This document shows, one piece after another, positions 33,780-41,175 of a DNA stretch of 41,175 bases (position 1 is its first letter; every line of letters starts with the position of its first letter). This DNA comes from a virus: positions 1 to 41,175 of IMG/VR virus record IMGVR_UViG_3300006752_000059, one strand, 5' to 3'. A model generated the notes under the pieces. It saw only the letters and a program-made list of their open reading frames with translations, did no database searches and had not been told where the DNA came from. Both the position numbers and the translations under genes were made by a program.

Positions 33780-35771
33780 TTAAAATAATTTTAATTGATT
33801 AGATGACACCGTTAATATACTATTTATCTCAGACTCAATTGCTTGTAGATAATAAAGCTTATTGATATTATAGTTTTCCCATTTAGGTTCTACTTGCATA
33901 TCATTAAATAAACTTTGTAACCACTTACCAGCCTCTAGTTGTATTTCACGATCATCATTTTTGTTAACTTTTACGATCTTTACTCCATCTTTAGATATAA
34001 AATACCTATTGATTTTTTGTAATTTATCTTCAGTGTACTTGCCATCTTTAACATATCTTGCTACTTGTTGCCAATTACCCTTTGATTTACCACCTATACA
34101 ATAATCTAGAATGTTTTTATTTTGTTCTAGATAGTCTTCAGGTAATATGTTTTTTACGAAGAAAGCATATATAGCTTTTGGTATAACTAACTTAGACTTG
34201 TTTTTATGTAACTGTAGGTTATGAAAATCAAATCTACCTTTCAGCTTAACAGGAGCATAGCTAAACTTATCATTCTTGACATTAAATAAATAATGTGGTA
34301 ATGATTGTTTTACTTCTCTAAACTTTGTTATGTCAACATCAATAAAGTTGTTTACACCTATATAGTTATTTACATCTGAAAGTATTAATTTTTGATATTC
34401 ATCATGTTCTAAGTTTAAACTAGTTTTCTCCTCCCACTCTTTACATATCTGCATATATAAATCATAGTGCTCTCTTGGTATAATAGTTTCTACACCATCC
34501 GTGTTCTGTAATAAAGCAACAGCACCCGGTATACGCTCCATGATTTGTTCATACAACATCATCAACGTTAGCTGACCATTAATTGTAATTCTCATACACA
34601 ATTCTGGATCATAAAAGAAGCTATTTACATCATTGCTAAGACCAAATGTAGAATTAAGTATAATCTTATATACATAATTCATTGGATTGCTCTTAGGAAT
34701 CTTCTTACGCTCTTCAAAGAACCACTCATACTGATCACAAAACTGGTCAACTGGAAAATGTTCAGGAGACCATTTATTTTTGATTGCTAAGTTTGGGTAA
34801 AAAGATGTTACATCTGAACTCATAATTAACATATCATCATCACTTTCATAAACACCTTTGTTAGCAGCACCATGTGCACCACCTAAACCAAAATGTGTCT
34901 TTACAGATTTATAGTTTATATGATATTTAAAACTACCTTTCAAGTTAGAAGCATCTATCTCTAAAGTTTTAAACCTATCATGTAGTGTTTTAAACTCTTG
35001 AGATGTAAATGAAATGTATGGTAATAAAATATCAGATACTTTAATATTAGATCTATGAGTCCTCATTTGTTTGAGATCTCTTTTTGGTATATTAAGCTTT
35101 TCTGATAAATAATAACCAAATAGTTCTTTACTAATTCTTGGTTCAGAGGCGCTATATAGATTTATATTATATGTATCTGTTAGTTCTTTACGTAGTTTAA
35201 TCTGTGACTTTGACCTGTTAAATATTTCTTTAGTTGACTGAACATCATTAACATTATATTCAATGATAGTGTCAATCTCCTCAAGAGTTTTAATTTCAGC
35301 TGTATGATCTATAGGCATTTCTAATATATTTTGCCAGTCCATACTATATTGTATCCACTTAAGACTAGAACGTTTAGCCGGGTTATCCCAATGGTGTAAC
35401 TTAAATAGATCTATCTGACCTATTTTCATCTTCCATATGGGGTAATCCATAAACTCTTTGTTATTAGACTTATTAATACAGTACTGTGCGTACTTATAAA
35501 TTATATTAGCTATCTCACATCCTTTAAGATTGTCCCATAAATAGTAATTATCTATTATATATTGAGTGATCTGGCCATCAAATGCTAAACCATTGTATGA
35601 TATATGCCACTCTTTATTATCTACATTATCTTTTAAGAAACTTATAAAATCATCAAAATCATTACGCAGGTCATGAACAACAAATGTTTTACTCTCATTT
35701 GTTTTATAATGCTCAAATACCCCGGTGAAACAATTAGATAAAGTTTCATAGTCCATTACCCAGTGTTTCAT
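33780..35771 (-). CDS. Family B DNA polymerase with 3'-5' exonuclease
   Basis: This is the replicative polymerase, 663 aa. The exonuclease domain is intact: Asp7/Glu9 in MDYETL, Asn60 to Asp65 in YNGLAFD, and Tyr172/Asp176 in YNVNDV. Polymerase motif A is Asp320 to Tyr325 (DVTSFYP), motif B is Lys369 to Gly377 (KIILNSTFG), and motif C is Asn423-Thr424-Asp425 (QNTDGVE). Motif C has Asn where most family B enzymes have Asp; the more critical second Asp is kept. It is small for the family, closer to phage and plasmid forms, with a short thumb region. The gene follows a 107-aa helical protein by 12 nt and precedes the MazG-like gene. Confidence 0.95.
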   Translation of the reverse strand: MKHWVMDYETLSNCFTGVFEHYKTNESKTFVVHDLRNDFDDFISFLKDNVDNKEWHISYNGLAFDGQITQYIIDNYYLWDNLKGCEIANIIYKYAQYCINKSNNKEFMDYPIWKMKIGQIDLFKLHHWDNPAKRSSLKWIQYSMDWQNILEMPIDHTAEIKTLEEIDTIIEYNVNDVQSTKEIFNRSKSQIKLRKELTDTYNINLYSASEPRISKELFGYYLSEKLNIPKRDLKQMRTHRSNIKVSDILLPYISFTSQEFKTLHDRFKTLEIDASNLKGSFKYHINYKSVKTHFGLGGAHGAANKGVYESDDDMLIMSSDVTSFYPNLAIKNKWSPEHFPVDQFCDQYEWFFEERKKIPKSNPMNYVYKIILNSTFGLSNDVNSFFYDPELCMRITINGQLTLMMLYEQIMERIPGAVALLQNTDGVETIIPREHYDLYMQICKEWEEKTSLNLEHDEYQKLILSDVNNYIGVNNFIDVDITKFREVKQSLPHYLFNVKNDKFSYAPVKLKGRFDFHNLQLHKNKSKLVIPKAIYAFFVKNILPEDYLEQNKNILDYCIGGKSKGNWQQVARYVKDGKYTEDKLQKINRYFISKDGVKIVKVNKNDDREIQLEAGKWLQSLFNDMQVEPKWENYNINKLYYLQAIESEINSILTVSSNQLKLF

Positions 35772-35783
35772 TTTTTATGTTTT

Positions 35784-36107
35784 TTAAGAGCTAGAGTCAT
35801 TATTCTCTTTCTCATTTGAATTAGTGTTTCCATCATTATAATTTTTAAGTGCCACTACTTTAGCTTCTAGTATTAGATCCATAATACTATCATAGATACT
35901 TTCTACCGCTTCTGGTGATCCATCACGCTCTAACTTTTTATCTATTTCTCTCTCATATAAGTCAACTGTTTTGATTACATGCTTAATCTTTTGTTTAACT
36001 TTTTGAGTATGTATATACTGTAACCCGTGTGCTATCTCACCCATGCACTTAGTCATAGCAAACAGGATGTTAACATCCATTATTTCTTCTGCTTTTAATT
36101 GTTTCAT
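35784..36107 (-). CDS. Small helical protein upstream of DNA polymerase (107 aa)
   Basis: The product is all-helical (EEIMDVNILFAMTKCMGEIAH, then VKQKIKHVIKTVDLYEREI, then SIYDSIMDLILEAKV) with a disordered Asn/Ser/Glu-rich tail. It is the first gene after a pair of terminator hairpins, and its ATG is 4 nt after a TAATAAATTA box also found before nrdB. It could be a polymerase accessory or a nucleic-acid-binding subunit. No family is recognised. Confidence 0.65.
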   Translation of the reverse strand: MKQLKAEEIMDVNILFAMTKCMGEIAHGLQYIHTQKVKQKIKHVIKTVDLYEREIDKKLERDGSPEAVESIYDSIMDLILEAKVVALKNYNDGNTNSNEKENNDSSS

Positions 36108-36111
36108 AATT

Positions 36112-36151
36112 TAATTTATTAGAGCCAAAAAAAGCCCAAATCAATGAGCTT
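36112..36151 (-). terminator. Terminator hairpin 2 and TAATAAATTA leader before the polymerase unit
   Basis: On the minus strand AAGCTC (36151-36146) pairs with GGGCTT (36137-36132) with one T-G pair and an 8-nt loop, followed by a run of seven T. After 5 nt comes TAATAAATTA (36121-36112), then 4 nt to the ATG at 36107. The layout mirrors the nrdB leader and suggests attenuation of the polymerase unit. Confidence 0.6.
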
Positions 36152-36158
36152 TCTTTTT

Positions 36159-36189
36159 AAAAATCAATAAAGTGTTAGACCTTTATTGA
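36159..36189 (-). terminator. Terminator hairpin 1 at the 139-aa gene stop
   Basis: A perfect 9-bp inverted repeat (TCAATAAAG and CTTTATTGA) with an 8-nt loop spans the stop codon of the 139-aa gene and is followed on the minus strand by TTTTT. With hairpin 2, 8 nt downstream, it forms a tandem pair that divides the replication block into two transcription units. Confidence 0.6.
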
Positions 36190-36602
36190 CCAGGTAGAAT
36201 TAAATTAGATGTTTTAGTTTCCTTTACATCTACATTCATAAACTGTGTGTAGTCAAATTCTGAAGCATTAACAGCAAACATATGAATAAAAGTTTCTATA
36301 TCAGCTTTATCATTAAGATAAAACTCAGAGAAAGTATCTACTAGCCTTCTCTCTTCTTTAACCGTTTTACCAGTTTGTTGATTTGGTGTTTTTAATCTTT
36401 GTGGATCTCCGTTATCATCTAACTTTGGTACCATATGATAAGATTGTTTCATCACTTTACTGATGACAGCTAAAATACCTGACGCAGGGTCAAACATAGC
36501 TTCTGTATAAGGTGAGTCTAAACTCACAGGAATTAATGTAAAAGAATTTACATTTCTAAATACTGATTTTACCAGCATCATATTTTGTCCTATTTGTGCC
36601 AT
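36183..36602 (-). CDS. Unrecognised replication-block protein (139 aa)
   Basis: The protein is mixed alpha/beta with a beta-rich first half (VKSVFRNVNSFTLIPVSLDSPY, then DPASGILAVISKV), a loop with DDNGDPQRL, and a helical second half (KADIETFIHMFAVNASEF). Size, early position in the replication block and lack of catalytic motifs would be compatible with an accessory or single-strand-binding role, but there is no acidic tail and no family match can be claimed. Its stop lies inside a terminator hairpin. Confidence 0.6.
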   Translation of the reverse strand: MAQIGQNMMLVKSVFRNVNSFTLIPVSLDSPYTEAMFDPASGILAVISKVMKQSYHMVPKLDDNGDPQRLKTPNQQTGKTVKEERRLVDTFSEFYLNDKADIETFIHMFAVNASEFDYTQFMNVDVKETKTSNLILPGQ

Positions 36603-36610
36603 AATTGGTT

Positions 36611-37189
36611 TTATTTATTGCTCAAAGATATTGAAGTATCTTCTAATAACCTAGCTAAAAGATAATTATTATCAACTAAGGTTTCTTTTTCTAGATCTGG
36701 AGGTGTGCATATCTCATGAACATCTTTCAATTGTTCAACTGATACATTCAAGAACTCTGCATATTCTTCATGACTTTCTTGTGGTGATAAAAATGAATGA
36801 ACATACTCAGAAACCTTATCATCATCTCCAAAATAATCTAATATATTAATTTTACTATCTATACTTATGTTTGAATACTTACCTTTAATGAAGTTATCAT
36901 AATCAAACTTTAATGAAGTAAAATCATAAACTATCAGGTGTCTTCTCTCACTAAGTTTTATATGCTTATAAAAATGTTTATGAGAAAATACATGCTTTTC
37001 CAAAAACAATATAAATTTCTTAGTCATAGGGGTCTGATATAAACACATAAACATTGTATCATCAATAGAGTAGACATCTTCCAAGGCTATATAAGTTTGC
37101 CTAGGAACATGTCCAATGCCTTTTTTGTACCCAAGTAATGGATACATAAAAACTTTACTCTTTTGAAAATAGTCTGTGTAAACACCCAT
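36611..37189 (-). CDS. Unrecognised replication-block protein (192 aa)
   Basis: The N-terminus (MGVYTDYFQKSKVFMYPLLG) and the mid segment (HKHFYKHIKLSERRHLIVYDF) suggest a mixed alpha/beta fold with aromatic and basic patches. An acidic segment follows (DYFGDDDKVSEYV), and the protein ends in a helical tail. No known motif is seen. It lies 1 nt after the nuclease gene stop, so the two are probably translated together; a partner role is possible. Confidence 0.6.
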   Translation of the reverse strand: MGVYTDYFQKSKVFMYPLLGYKKGIGHVPRQTYIALEDVYSIDDTMFMCLYQTPMTKKFILFLEKHVFSHKHFYKHIKLSERRHLIVYDFTSLKFDYDNFIKGKYSNISIDSKINILDYFGDDDKVSEYVHSFLSPQESHEEYAEFLNVSVEQLKDVHEICTPPDLEKETLVDNNYLLARLLEDTSISLSNK

Positions 37190-37190
37190 A

Positions 37191-38186
37191 CTATAATTTA
37201 ACTTTATTTACTAAAAATTCATAGGGTAAACTATAGTTTCTTTCATTATAATGATACTCAGCTGCTTTTAATACACCACCAAGACCTTCTGCCCAACCAC
37301 CTAATGTTTGTTGAGACACATCAAATACATAAGTTTGATTATATTTATCAATTACAACAAATTTAAAGTCTATTGTATAATCATCACGGTTCTCTACAGA
37401 TTCCATATAGTCCCATACTAACTTACAATATATAGATGCTTGCAACCAATAATTATAAAAATCTACTGTTTCTTTAAAATCACTTATTGTTTTACCTGTG
37501 GTTTTTAAATCAGTTATAACAGCTTTTTTCTCCTTATGATCTATGCTAAAGAAATCTATATAACCATGTAAACCAAAAGGTAAACCTTTCAATTTACAGC
37601 TAAGGTATTTTTCTGCATGTGTTTCATAATCATCTAATTCAAAATCTGTAGGTGCCTCTTCAAATATAGCCATAACATCACTGTTACTTTTAATAATCTC
37701 AGATTGATCTTTACATCTTAGTAAAGTATCTTCATCTATTACATCTACATTGCTATTAGATAAAAATTCCCAGTAAGGTTCAAACTCATCTTTTATGATT
37801 TTAACTATACGTTGTTCATCTGTTTTAAGAGATTGATACAAGTTCATTTCTTTGAGTGAATCCAATACTATTTCAGATGGAACATCAAAGAGCTTTTCTG
37901 CATCTGTATACAAAGACATATTTTTTAATACCTTTCTGACACTATCTGATGGTGCTTTACCGGGTGTTATACTAAACTTATCTTTTAAATTATCAGGTTC
38001 AAATAATAAACAATGAAGTAGCTTTCCTTCTACTAAATGCTTATCTGTTCTAACCTCTTTATCTTTTAATATATAATCCTTATAAAATAAGAATGGTGAA
38101 AATAATAACTTGTTTAAAGAAGAGTAGCTAAAGCAAAATTTATTATTTGCATAAAACTCCTCTTCTTTTTGAAAATTTCTATTCAT
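37191..38186 (-). CDS. PD-(D/E)XK nuclease, Cas4/RecB-like
   Basis: The 331-aa protein has the RecB-type nuclease signature in order: VEGKLLHCLLF with His58, GYIDFF with Asp211, ITDLKTTGK with Asp226 and Lys228, and YWLQASIY with Gln249. This set cuts DNA with one metal site and is typical of phage exonucleases used in recombination or end processing. No Cys cluster for an iron-sulfur centre is evident, unlike true Cas4. The gene overlaps the upstream 380-aa gene by 8 nt and sits in the unit with the MoxR-like ATPase. Confidence 0.85.
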   Translation of the reverse strand: MNRNFQKEEEFYANNKFCFSYSSLNKLLFSPFLFYKDYILKDKEVRTDKHLVEGKLLHCLLFEPDNLKDKFSITPGKAPSDSVRKVLKNMSLYTDAEKLFDVPSEIVLDSLKEMNLYQSLKTDEQRIVKIIKDEFEPYWEFLSNSNVDVIDEDTLLRCKDQSEIIKSNSDVMAIFEEAPTDFELDDYETHAEKYLSCKLKGLPFGLHGYIDFFSIDHKEKKAVITDLKTTGKTISDFKETVDFYNYWLQASIYCKLVWDYMESVENRDDYTIDFKFVVIDKYNQTYVFDVSQQTLGGWAEGLGGVLKAAEYHYNERNYSLPYEFLVNKVKL

Positions 38187-39321
38187 TTACGTTTTCTTCT
38201 ATTTTGTCTACAATATACAAATTATCTAAATCAACTTTAAATATATCTGAACTATCACCAACAATTGGTCCAAGTAAAGTATTTAAAAGCTGCTTTCTAG
38301 ATTTATCTACTGCAAACCTTGTTAATTTTCTATCTTTTGCTAATAATGATAAGTAATTATTAAAACTATATATGGTGTTTGTGTTATGAACTCCTTCATA
38401 TGCTTTTAATCTATTACGCATTGCCTTAACATTAACTGAATTCCAGTTATTTGTACTCTTGAACCATTCATATTTCCAATAATATAATCCTGATACTACA
38501 TCAAAAGATTTTTCTATATTACAATTAGCCATCATTTCTACTGCTAAAGATCTGTTGTCTATATCTGTGCTTTCAATCATTTTTCTAATATCTTCATATT
38601 TATCATTCCCTATTACTGCTAGCTCACTATCAATAATATTAGATATATCAGTATCAAACACAATTTGACTTGTTGACTGCATAAGATTATTAAAAGCTTC
38701 CGCACTCTTTTTAGGTAATATCCAATCATTACCCTCATCATTACTCAGATCTTCATCAATCATATATTTATTTACCTCGTCATATAATTTAGGGCTGCTG
38801 CCGTTCCAATGCTTATTTACTTTAAAATCTATCATACTAAAAGTTGGAGTTTCATTTAAAAACTCTTGTATTTTAGCTGTTGCTAAATCAGTAAATGCAT
38901 CTTTATCTGCTTTCATCCATTTTACAACTTGAAATAAAGACTGATATGGTATAGAACTAGCCCATGTTCTTTCAAGTAGGGTGTCAAATAATTTTAATGA
39001 TACTATACATATATCTGCTTTTGTTATATCTCTTATAACTTTACAATTATATTTATCTTTTATCAAATCCATTTTTTGTCTTGGCAGAGTTATCTTAGGA
39101 AATCTATATATTTTTTTATCCTGCAGATCTATTTCTTGATCACTTTCTACTACAGGTAAACCTATTTTTTCTAAATCTTCAGCTTCAACTTGCCAACCAT
39201 TTTTATTATATAGCCATTGCTCTTCAACTTTATTAAATTCTATAGCGGATGCTTTAATTTTGCCATTTGAATCTATATGCTCATCATATAGATAAATATT
39301 AAATTTGTACTTCGGTCTCAT
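38179..39321 (-). CDS. Unrecognised protein, probable paralogue of the next gene (380 aa)
   Basis: No family is recognised. Near residues 70-112 it has a strand-helix-strand pattern (IYRFPKITLPRQKMDLIKD, then VIRDITKADICIVS) that resembles AFILPKCNVSQDRLKSALKE and VTNDYELADLIIG in the 343-aa protein encoded just upstream. A second shared stretch pairs DNRSLAVEMMANCNIEKSF with DDKALALKIVPTIDYKKNY. The repeated ADxxI element could belong to a small Rossmann- or BRCT-like domain. It lies between its probable paralogue and the nuclease gene. Confidence 0.65.
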   Translation of the reverse strand: MRPKYKFNIYLYDEHIDSNGKIKASAIEFNKVEEQWLYNKNGWQVEAEDLEKIGLPVVESDQEIDLQDKKIYRFPKITLPRQKMDLIKDKYNCKVIRDITKADICIVSLKLFDTLLERTWASSIPYQSLFQVVKWMKADKDAFTDLATAKIQEFLNETPTFSMIDFKVNKHWNGSSPKLYDEVNKYMIDEDLSNDEGNDWILPKKSAEAFNNLMQSTSQIVFDTDISNIIDSELAVIGNDKYEDIRKMIESTDIDNRSLAVEMMANCNIEKSFDVVSGLYYWKYEWFKSTNNWNSVNVKAMRNRLKAYEGVHNTNTIYSFNNYLSLLAKDRKLTRFAVDKSRKQLLNTLLGPIVGDSSDIFKVDLDNLYIVDKIEENVNE

Positions 39322-39328
39322 AATTTTT

Positions 39329-40360
39329 TTATTTTAAATATTTTTGATATTCTTTTTTAACAGCTACTTTAAATGTGTAAAGGTCTCTGTTATGAATGCT
39401 TATCTCTCTTCTTACTATAGGTTCAAGATATCTAAACGTTATTGTGTCAAGTTTACCTTCTTGCTCTAACCATAATATCATGTCTTGTGCACTCTTACGG
39501 TTAAAATTGTGAAAGTTTGACGAATCCAACCAATACTGTAGATCCTTATCTCTATTGTCTGCATATGTTATACTACTACAATCTTGTGCAAACTGCCATA
39601 ATAAATGATAGTTTTTCTTATAGTCTATAGTAGGAACAATTTTAAGAGCTAAAGCTTTATCATCACCATATGAATTCAACTGGGCCTTAAGATCACTGAG
39701 AAGTTGCTCATCAAGAGTCATTTTGGTAGCAGACGCATGAAGGACTGTCTCAGGATCAATAACACTAACATCTGTAGTATCAATTATATGAGCTAAGTTT
39801 ATAGCCATACCAGTTAACATCCAGCTATCATATAAGCTATCTTCTATATCTATATCATAGTATCTTACATTATCTGTAATCTTTGGTGTAATGATACATT
39901 CTAGACCCGAATTAGCTATATTTTTAAGAACGCCATGTCTATTCACATCTCCTTTTGTAGTCTCATAATTCCATAACTTATTCATCATTATAGTAGTTGG
40001 AATATTCTCCGCATTACTTAATTTATGAGTTGTTATTTCTTCATGACCTATGATTAGATCAGCCAATTCATAATCATTTGTTACAGTTATACCATGCTCT
40101 TTAAGAGCAGACTTTAATCTATCTTGTGATACATTACACTTTGGTAGTATAAAAGCTTTCTTTTTGGTTCTAAAAGTTTGGTCATCCTCAGTAGGGACCG
40201 TTAGTATAGTGTTTATCTTTTCATAAGTTGTTTTATCTTGAGTACATAATACTTTATTAATACCTGTACTAGAAACTAACCCATAAGTAGGGTCAGTCTC
40301 TAGTCCAAAGTATACTAAAGCATCAGTATCAAAATCTTGATATACTGATTTATTTGCCAT
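39329..40360 (-). CDS. Unrecognised protein, probable paralogue of the 380-aa gene (343 aa)
   Basis: The start lies 1 nt after the ATPase stop, so it is probably translated with the ATPase. Features are an acidic N-terminus, the P-x-helix-ADLIIG segment at about 69-109, a mid beta region (CIITPKITDNVRYYDIDIE), a helical stretch with DDKALALKIVPTIDYKKNY, and a basic C-terminus. It resembles the 380-aa neighbour over two segments. No von Willebrand A motif (DxSxS), the usual partner of MoxR ATPases, is present. Confidence 0.65.
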   Translation of the reverse strand: MANKSVYQDFDTDALVYFGLETDPTYGLVSSTGINKVLCTQDKTTYEKINTILTVPTEDDQTFRTKKKAFILPKCNVSQDRLKSALKEHGITVTNDYELADLIIGHEEITTHKLSNAENIPTTIMMNKLWNYETTKGDVNRHGVLKNIANSGLECIITPKITDNVRYYDIDIEDSLYDSWMLTGMAINLAHIIDTTDVSVIDPETVLHASATKMTLDEQLLSDLKAQLNSYGDDKALALKIVPTIDYKKNYHLLWQFAQDCSSITYADNRDKDLQYWLDSSNFHNFNRKSAQDMILWLEQEGKLDTITFRYLEPIVRREISIHNRDLYTFKVAVKKEYQKYLK

Positions 40361-40361
40361 T

Positions 40362-41175
40362 TTATTTCATTGTCATTTGGACAATCTCTGGGATCATCAT
40401 TAGTTTATTAAACTTCTTTTTATTACCATTAAATATGGTACGTACAATTAAATACTTAAGATCATTAGTAAAATAATCTTTAGTACATAATGCTTTAAGT
40501 CTATCAGTTACTTTCTGATTTATTGTATTATCCTGAGAATATACAACAGAGAAGTTACCAAGTCTTGTAGCTAAAGTAGACGCAATATCTGCACGATATG
40601 TGTCATCTTTACCAATACAACTTCTAAGCTCATTAAGAATATATTGCTCATTTTCATGTGTCAATAAATCTTTTGGTGTTACCAGCTTATCAAGTTTATT
40701 ATTAATAAAGGTTGTAAACATAGAAGCAAAAGCATCACCTACACTACCTTCACCAATCATTTGAATCATACCAAGGTTATCTTCAAAGCTGTCAAAGCTT
40801 GATATTGCATTAAAGAATGTAGTAATAGATCTTGCATTTGTTTCTTGTGTTACAAGCTCTGGATGTAAAAGCAAGAAGTTAATACATCTTGTATCAATCC
40901 CTGCACCTTCTGCCCATTGTGCCCATACATTAACATCAAACTTCAAGTTAGCGGTTACATATCTGGTTTTCTGTGCACTATCTACACTGTTAACCATATA
41001 ATCCCCGTTATCTGGATTTGCTGTTAAAATTATATGCCAGTCTTTTGGTAAAGTCCATGAAATATAAGATTGTCTGTCAATCAATTCCATAACTGCTTGA
41101 ATAAATCTTGTATCAGCACGGTTCCAGTCATCTAGTAATAAAATACCACCAGCCTTTGCATCAGCAATCCATTCA
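40362..41175 (-). CDS. MoxR-like AAA+ ATPase (5' end outside window)
   Basis: The open frame continues through the right edge, so the ATG at 41090 is internal. The visible part starts EWIADAKAGGILLLDDWNRAD: GGILLLDD is the Walker B strand and NRAD fits the MoxR-type box. Next are AVMELID, a polar insert, and the sensor-1 segment ILTANPDNGDY followed by SAQKTRY, where MoxR proteins usually have an arginine-finger-type DRF. The Walker A motif is outside the window. MoxR-type ATPases remodel protein complexes, normally with a VWA-domain partner. Here the next genes are the two probable paralogues. Confidence 0.8.
   Translation of the reverse strand, partial: EWIADAKAGGILLLDDWNRADTRFIQAVMELIDRQSYISWTLPKDWHIILTANPDNGDYMVNSVDSAQKTRYVTANLKFDVNVWAQWAEGAGIDTRCINFLLLHPELVTQETNARSITTFFNAISSFDSFEDNLGMIQMIGEGSVGDAFASMFTTFINNKLDKLVTPKDLLTHENEQYILNELRSCIGKDDTYRADIASTLATRLGNFSVVYSQDNTINQKVTDRLKALCTKDYFTNDLKYLIVRTIFNGNKKKFNKLMMIPEIVQMTMK

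Noticed and set aside
1-41175. CRISPR array, insertion sequence or integrase/attachment site
   Set aside because: No regularly spaced direct repeats, transposase or integrase motifs were found on either strand.

Overview
The window is part of the genome of a tailed double-stranded DNA phage. It is AT-rich, almost fully coding, and arranged in two opposing blocks. The best guess is a crAss-like phage (Crassvirales) or close relative infecting a Bacteroidota host. Three observations support this: a giant plus-strand gene carries the DFDIDK metal-binding signature of crAss-like virion RNA polymerases; gene starts lack Shine-Dalgarno sequences and have A/T-rich leaders instead; and TATATTTG elements fitting the Bacteroidota -7 consensus (TAnnTTTG) sit in the one divergent intergenic region. 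No terminase, portal or major capsid gene lies in the window, so the taxonomic call is an inference.

Layout. (1) 2-17149, plus: two giant virion-type genes. The first (more than 3,797 codons, open at the left edge) has a zincin-like HEAFH motif and a two-barrel RNA polymerase core. The second (1,915 aa) has an altered copy of the zincin region. (2) 17243-17656, plus: a holin, preceded by a promoter-like motif. (3) 17653-20708, minus: a nucleotide-reduction unit (62-aa membrane protein, hairpin leader, nrdB, 46-aa basic ORF, nrdA). (4) 20709-20853: divergent regulatory region with two copies of the same promoter-like motif and two overlapping dyads. (5) 20854-30783, plus: tightly coupled mini-genes, three fibre/adhesin-type proteins that share an N-terminal helix, a second holin of another family, and Lys/Gly-rich small proteins. 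(6) 30785-41175, minus: replication and nucleotide metabolism. In transcription order this holds a MoxR-like AAA+ ATPase (5' end outside the window), two adjacent proteins that look like paralogues, a PD-(D/E)XK nuclease, two unknowns, tandem terminators, a small helical protein, family B DNA polymerase, a MazG-like pyrophosphohydrolase, a spore-photoproduct-lyase-like radical SAM protein, a DUF932-like protein, a structured RNA leader and three coupled small genes ending in a dATP/dGTP-diphosphohydrolase N-domain protein.

How the parts fit. NrdAB, the MazG-like protein and the dATP/dGTP-diphosphohydrolase-domain protein shape the dNTP pool. PolB, the nuclease and the ATPase serve replication and recombination. 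The giant proteins are probably packaged and delivered with the genome to start transcription. The fibre block serves host recognition, and the holins serve lysis. No gene-free stretch reaches 300 bases; the largest are 160 nt (31488-31647, an RNA structure), 160 nt (19279-19439, a 46-aa ORF) and 145 nt (20709-20853, regulatory).

The most unusual signals are: a switch-like RNA leader at 31490-31579; a shared hairpin-plus-TAATAAATTA leader in front of nrdB and the polB unit; a CX3CX4C radical SAM motif; a zincin paralogue with its first His replaced; and the tandem paralogue pair next to the MoxR-like ATPase. No tRNA, rRNA, CRISPR array or insertion sequence was seen.
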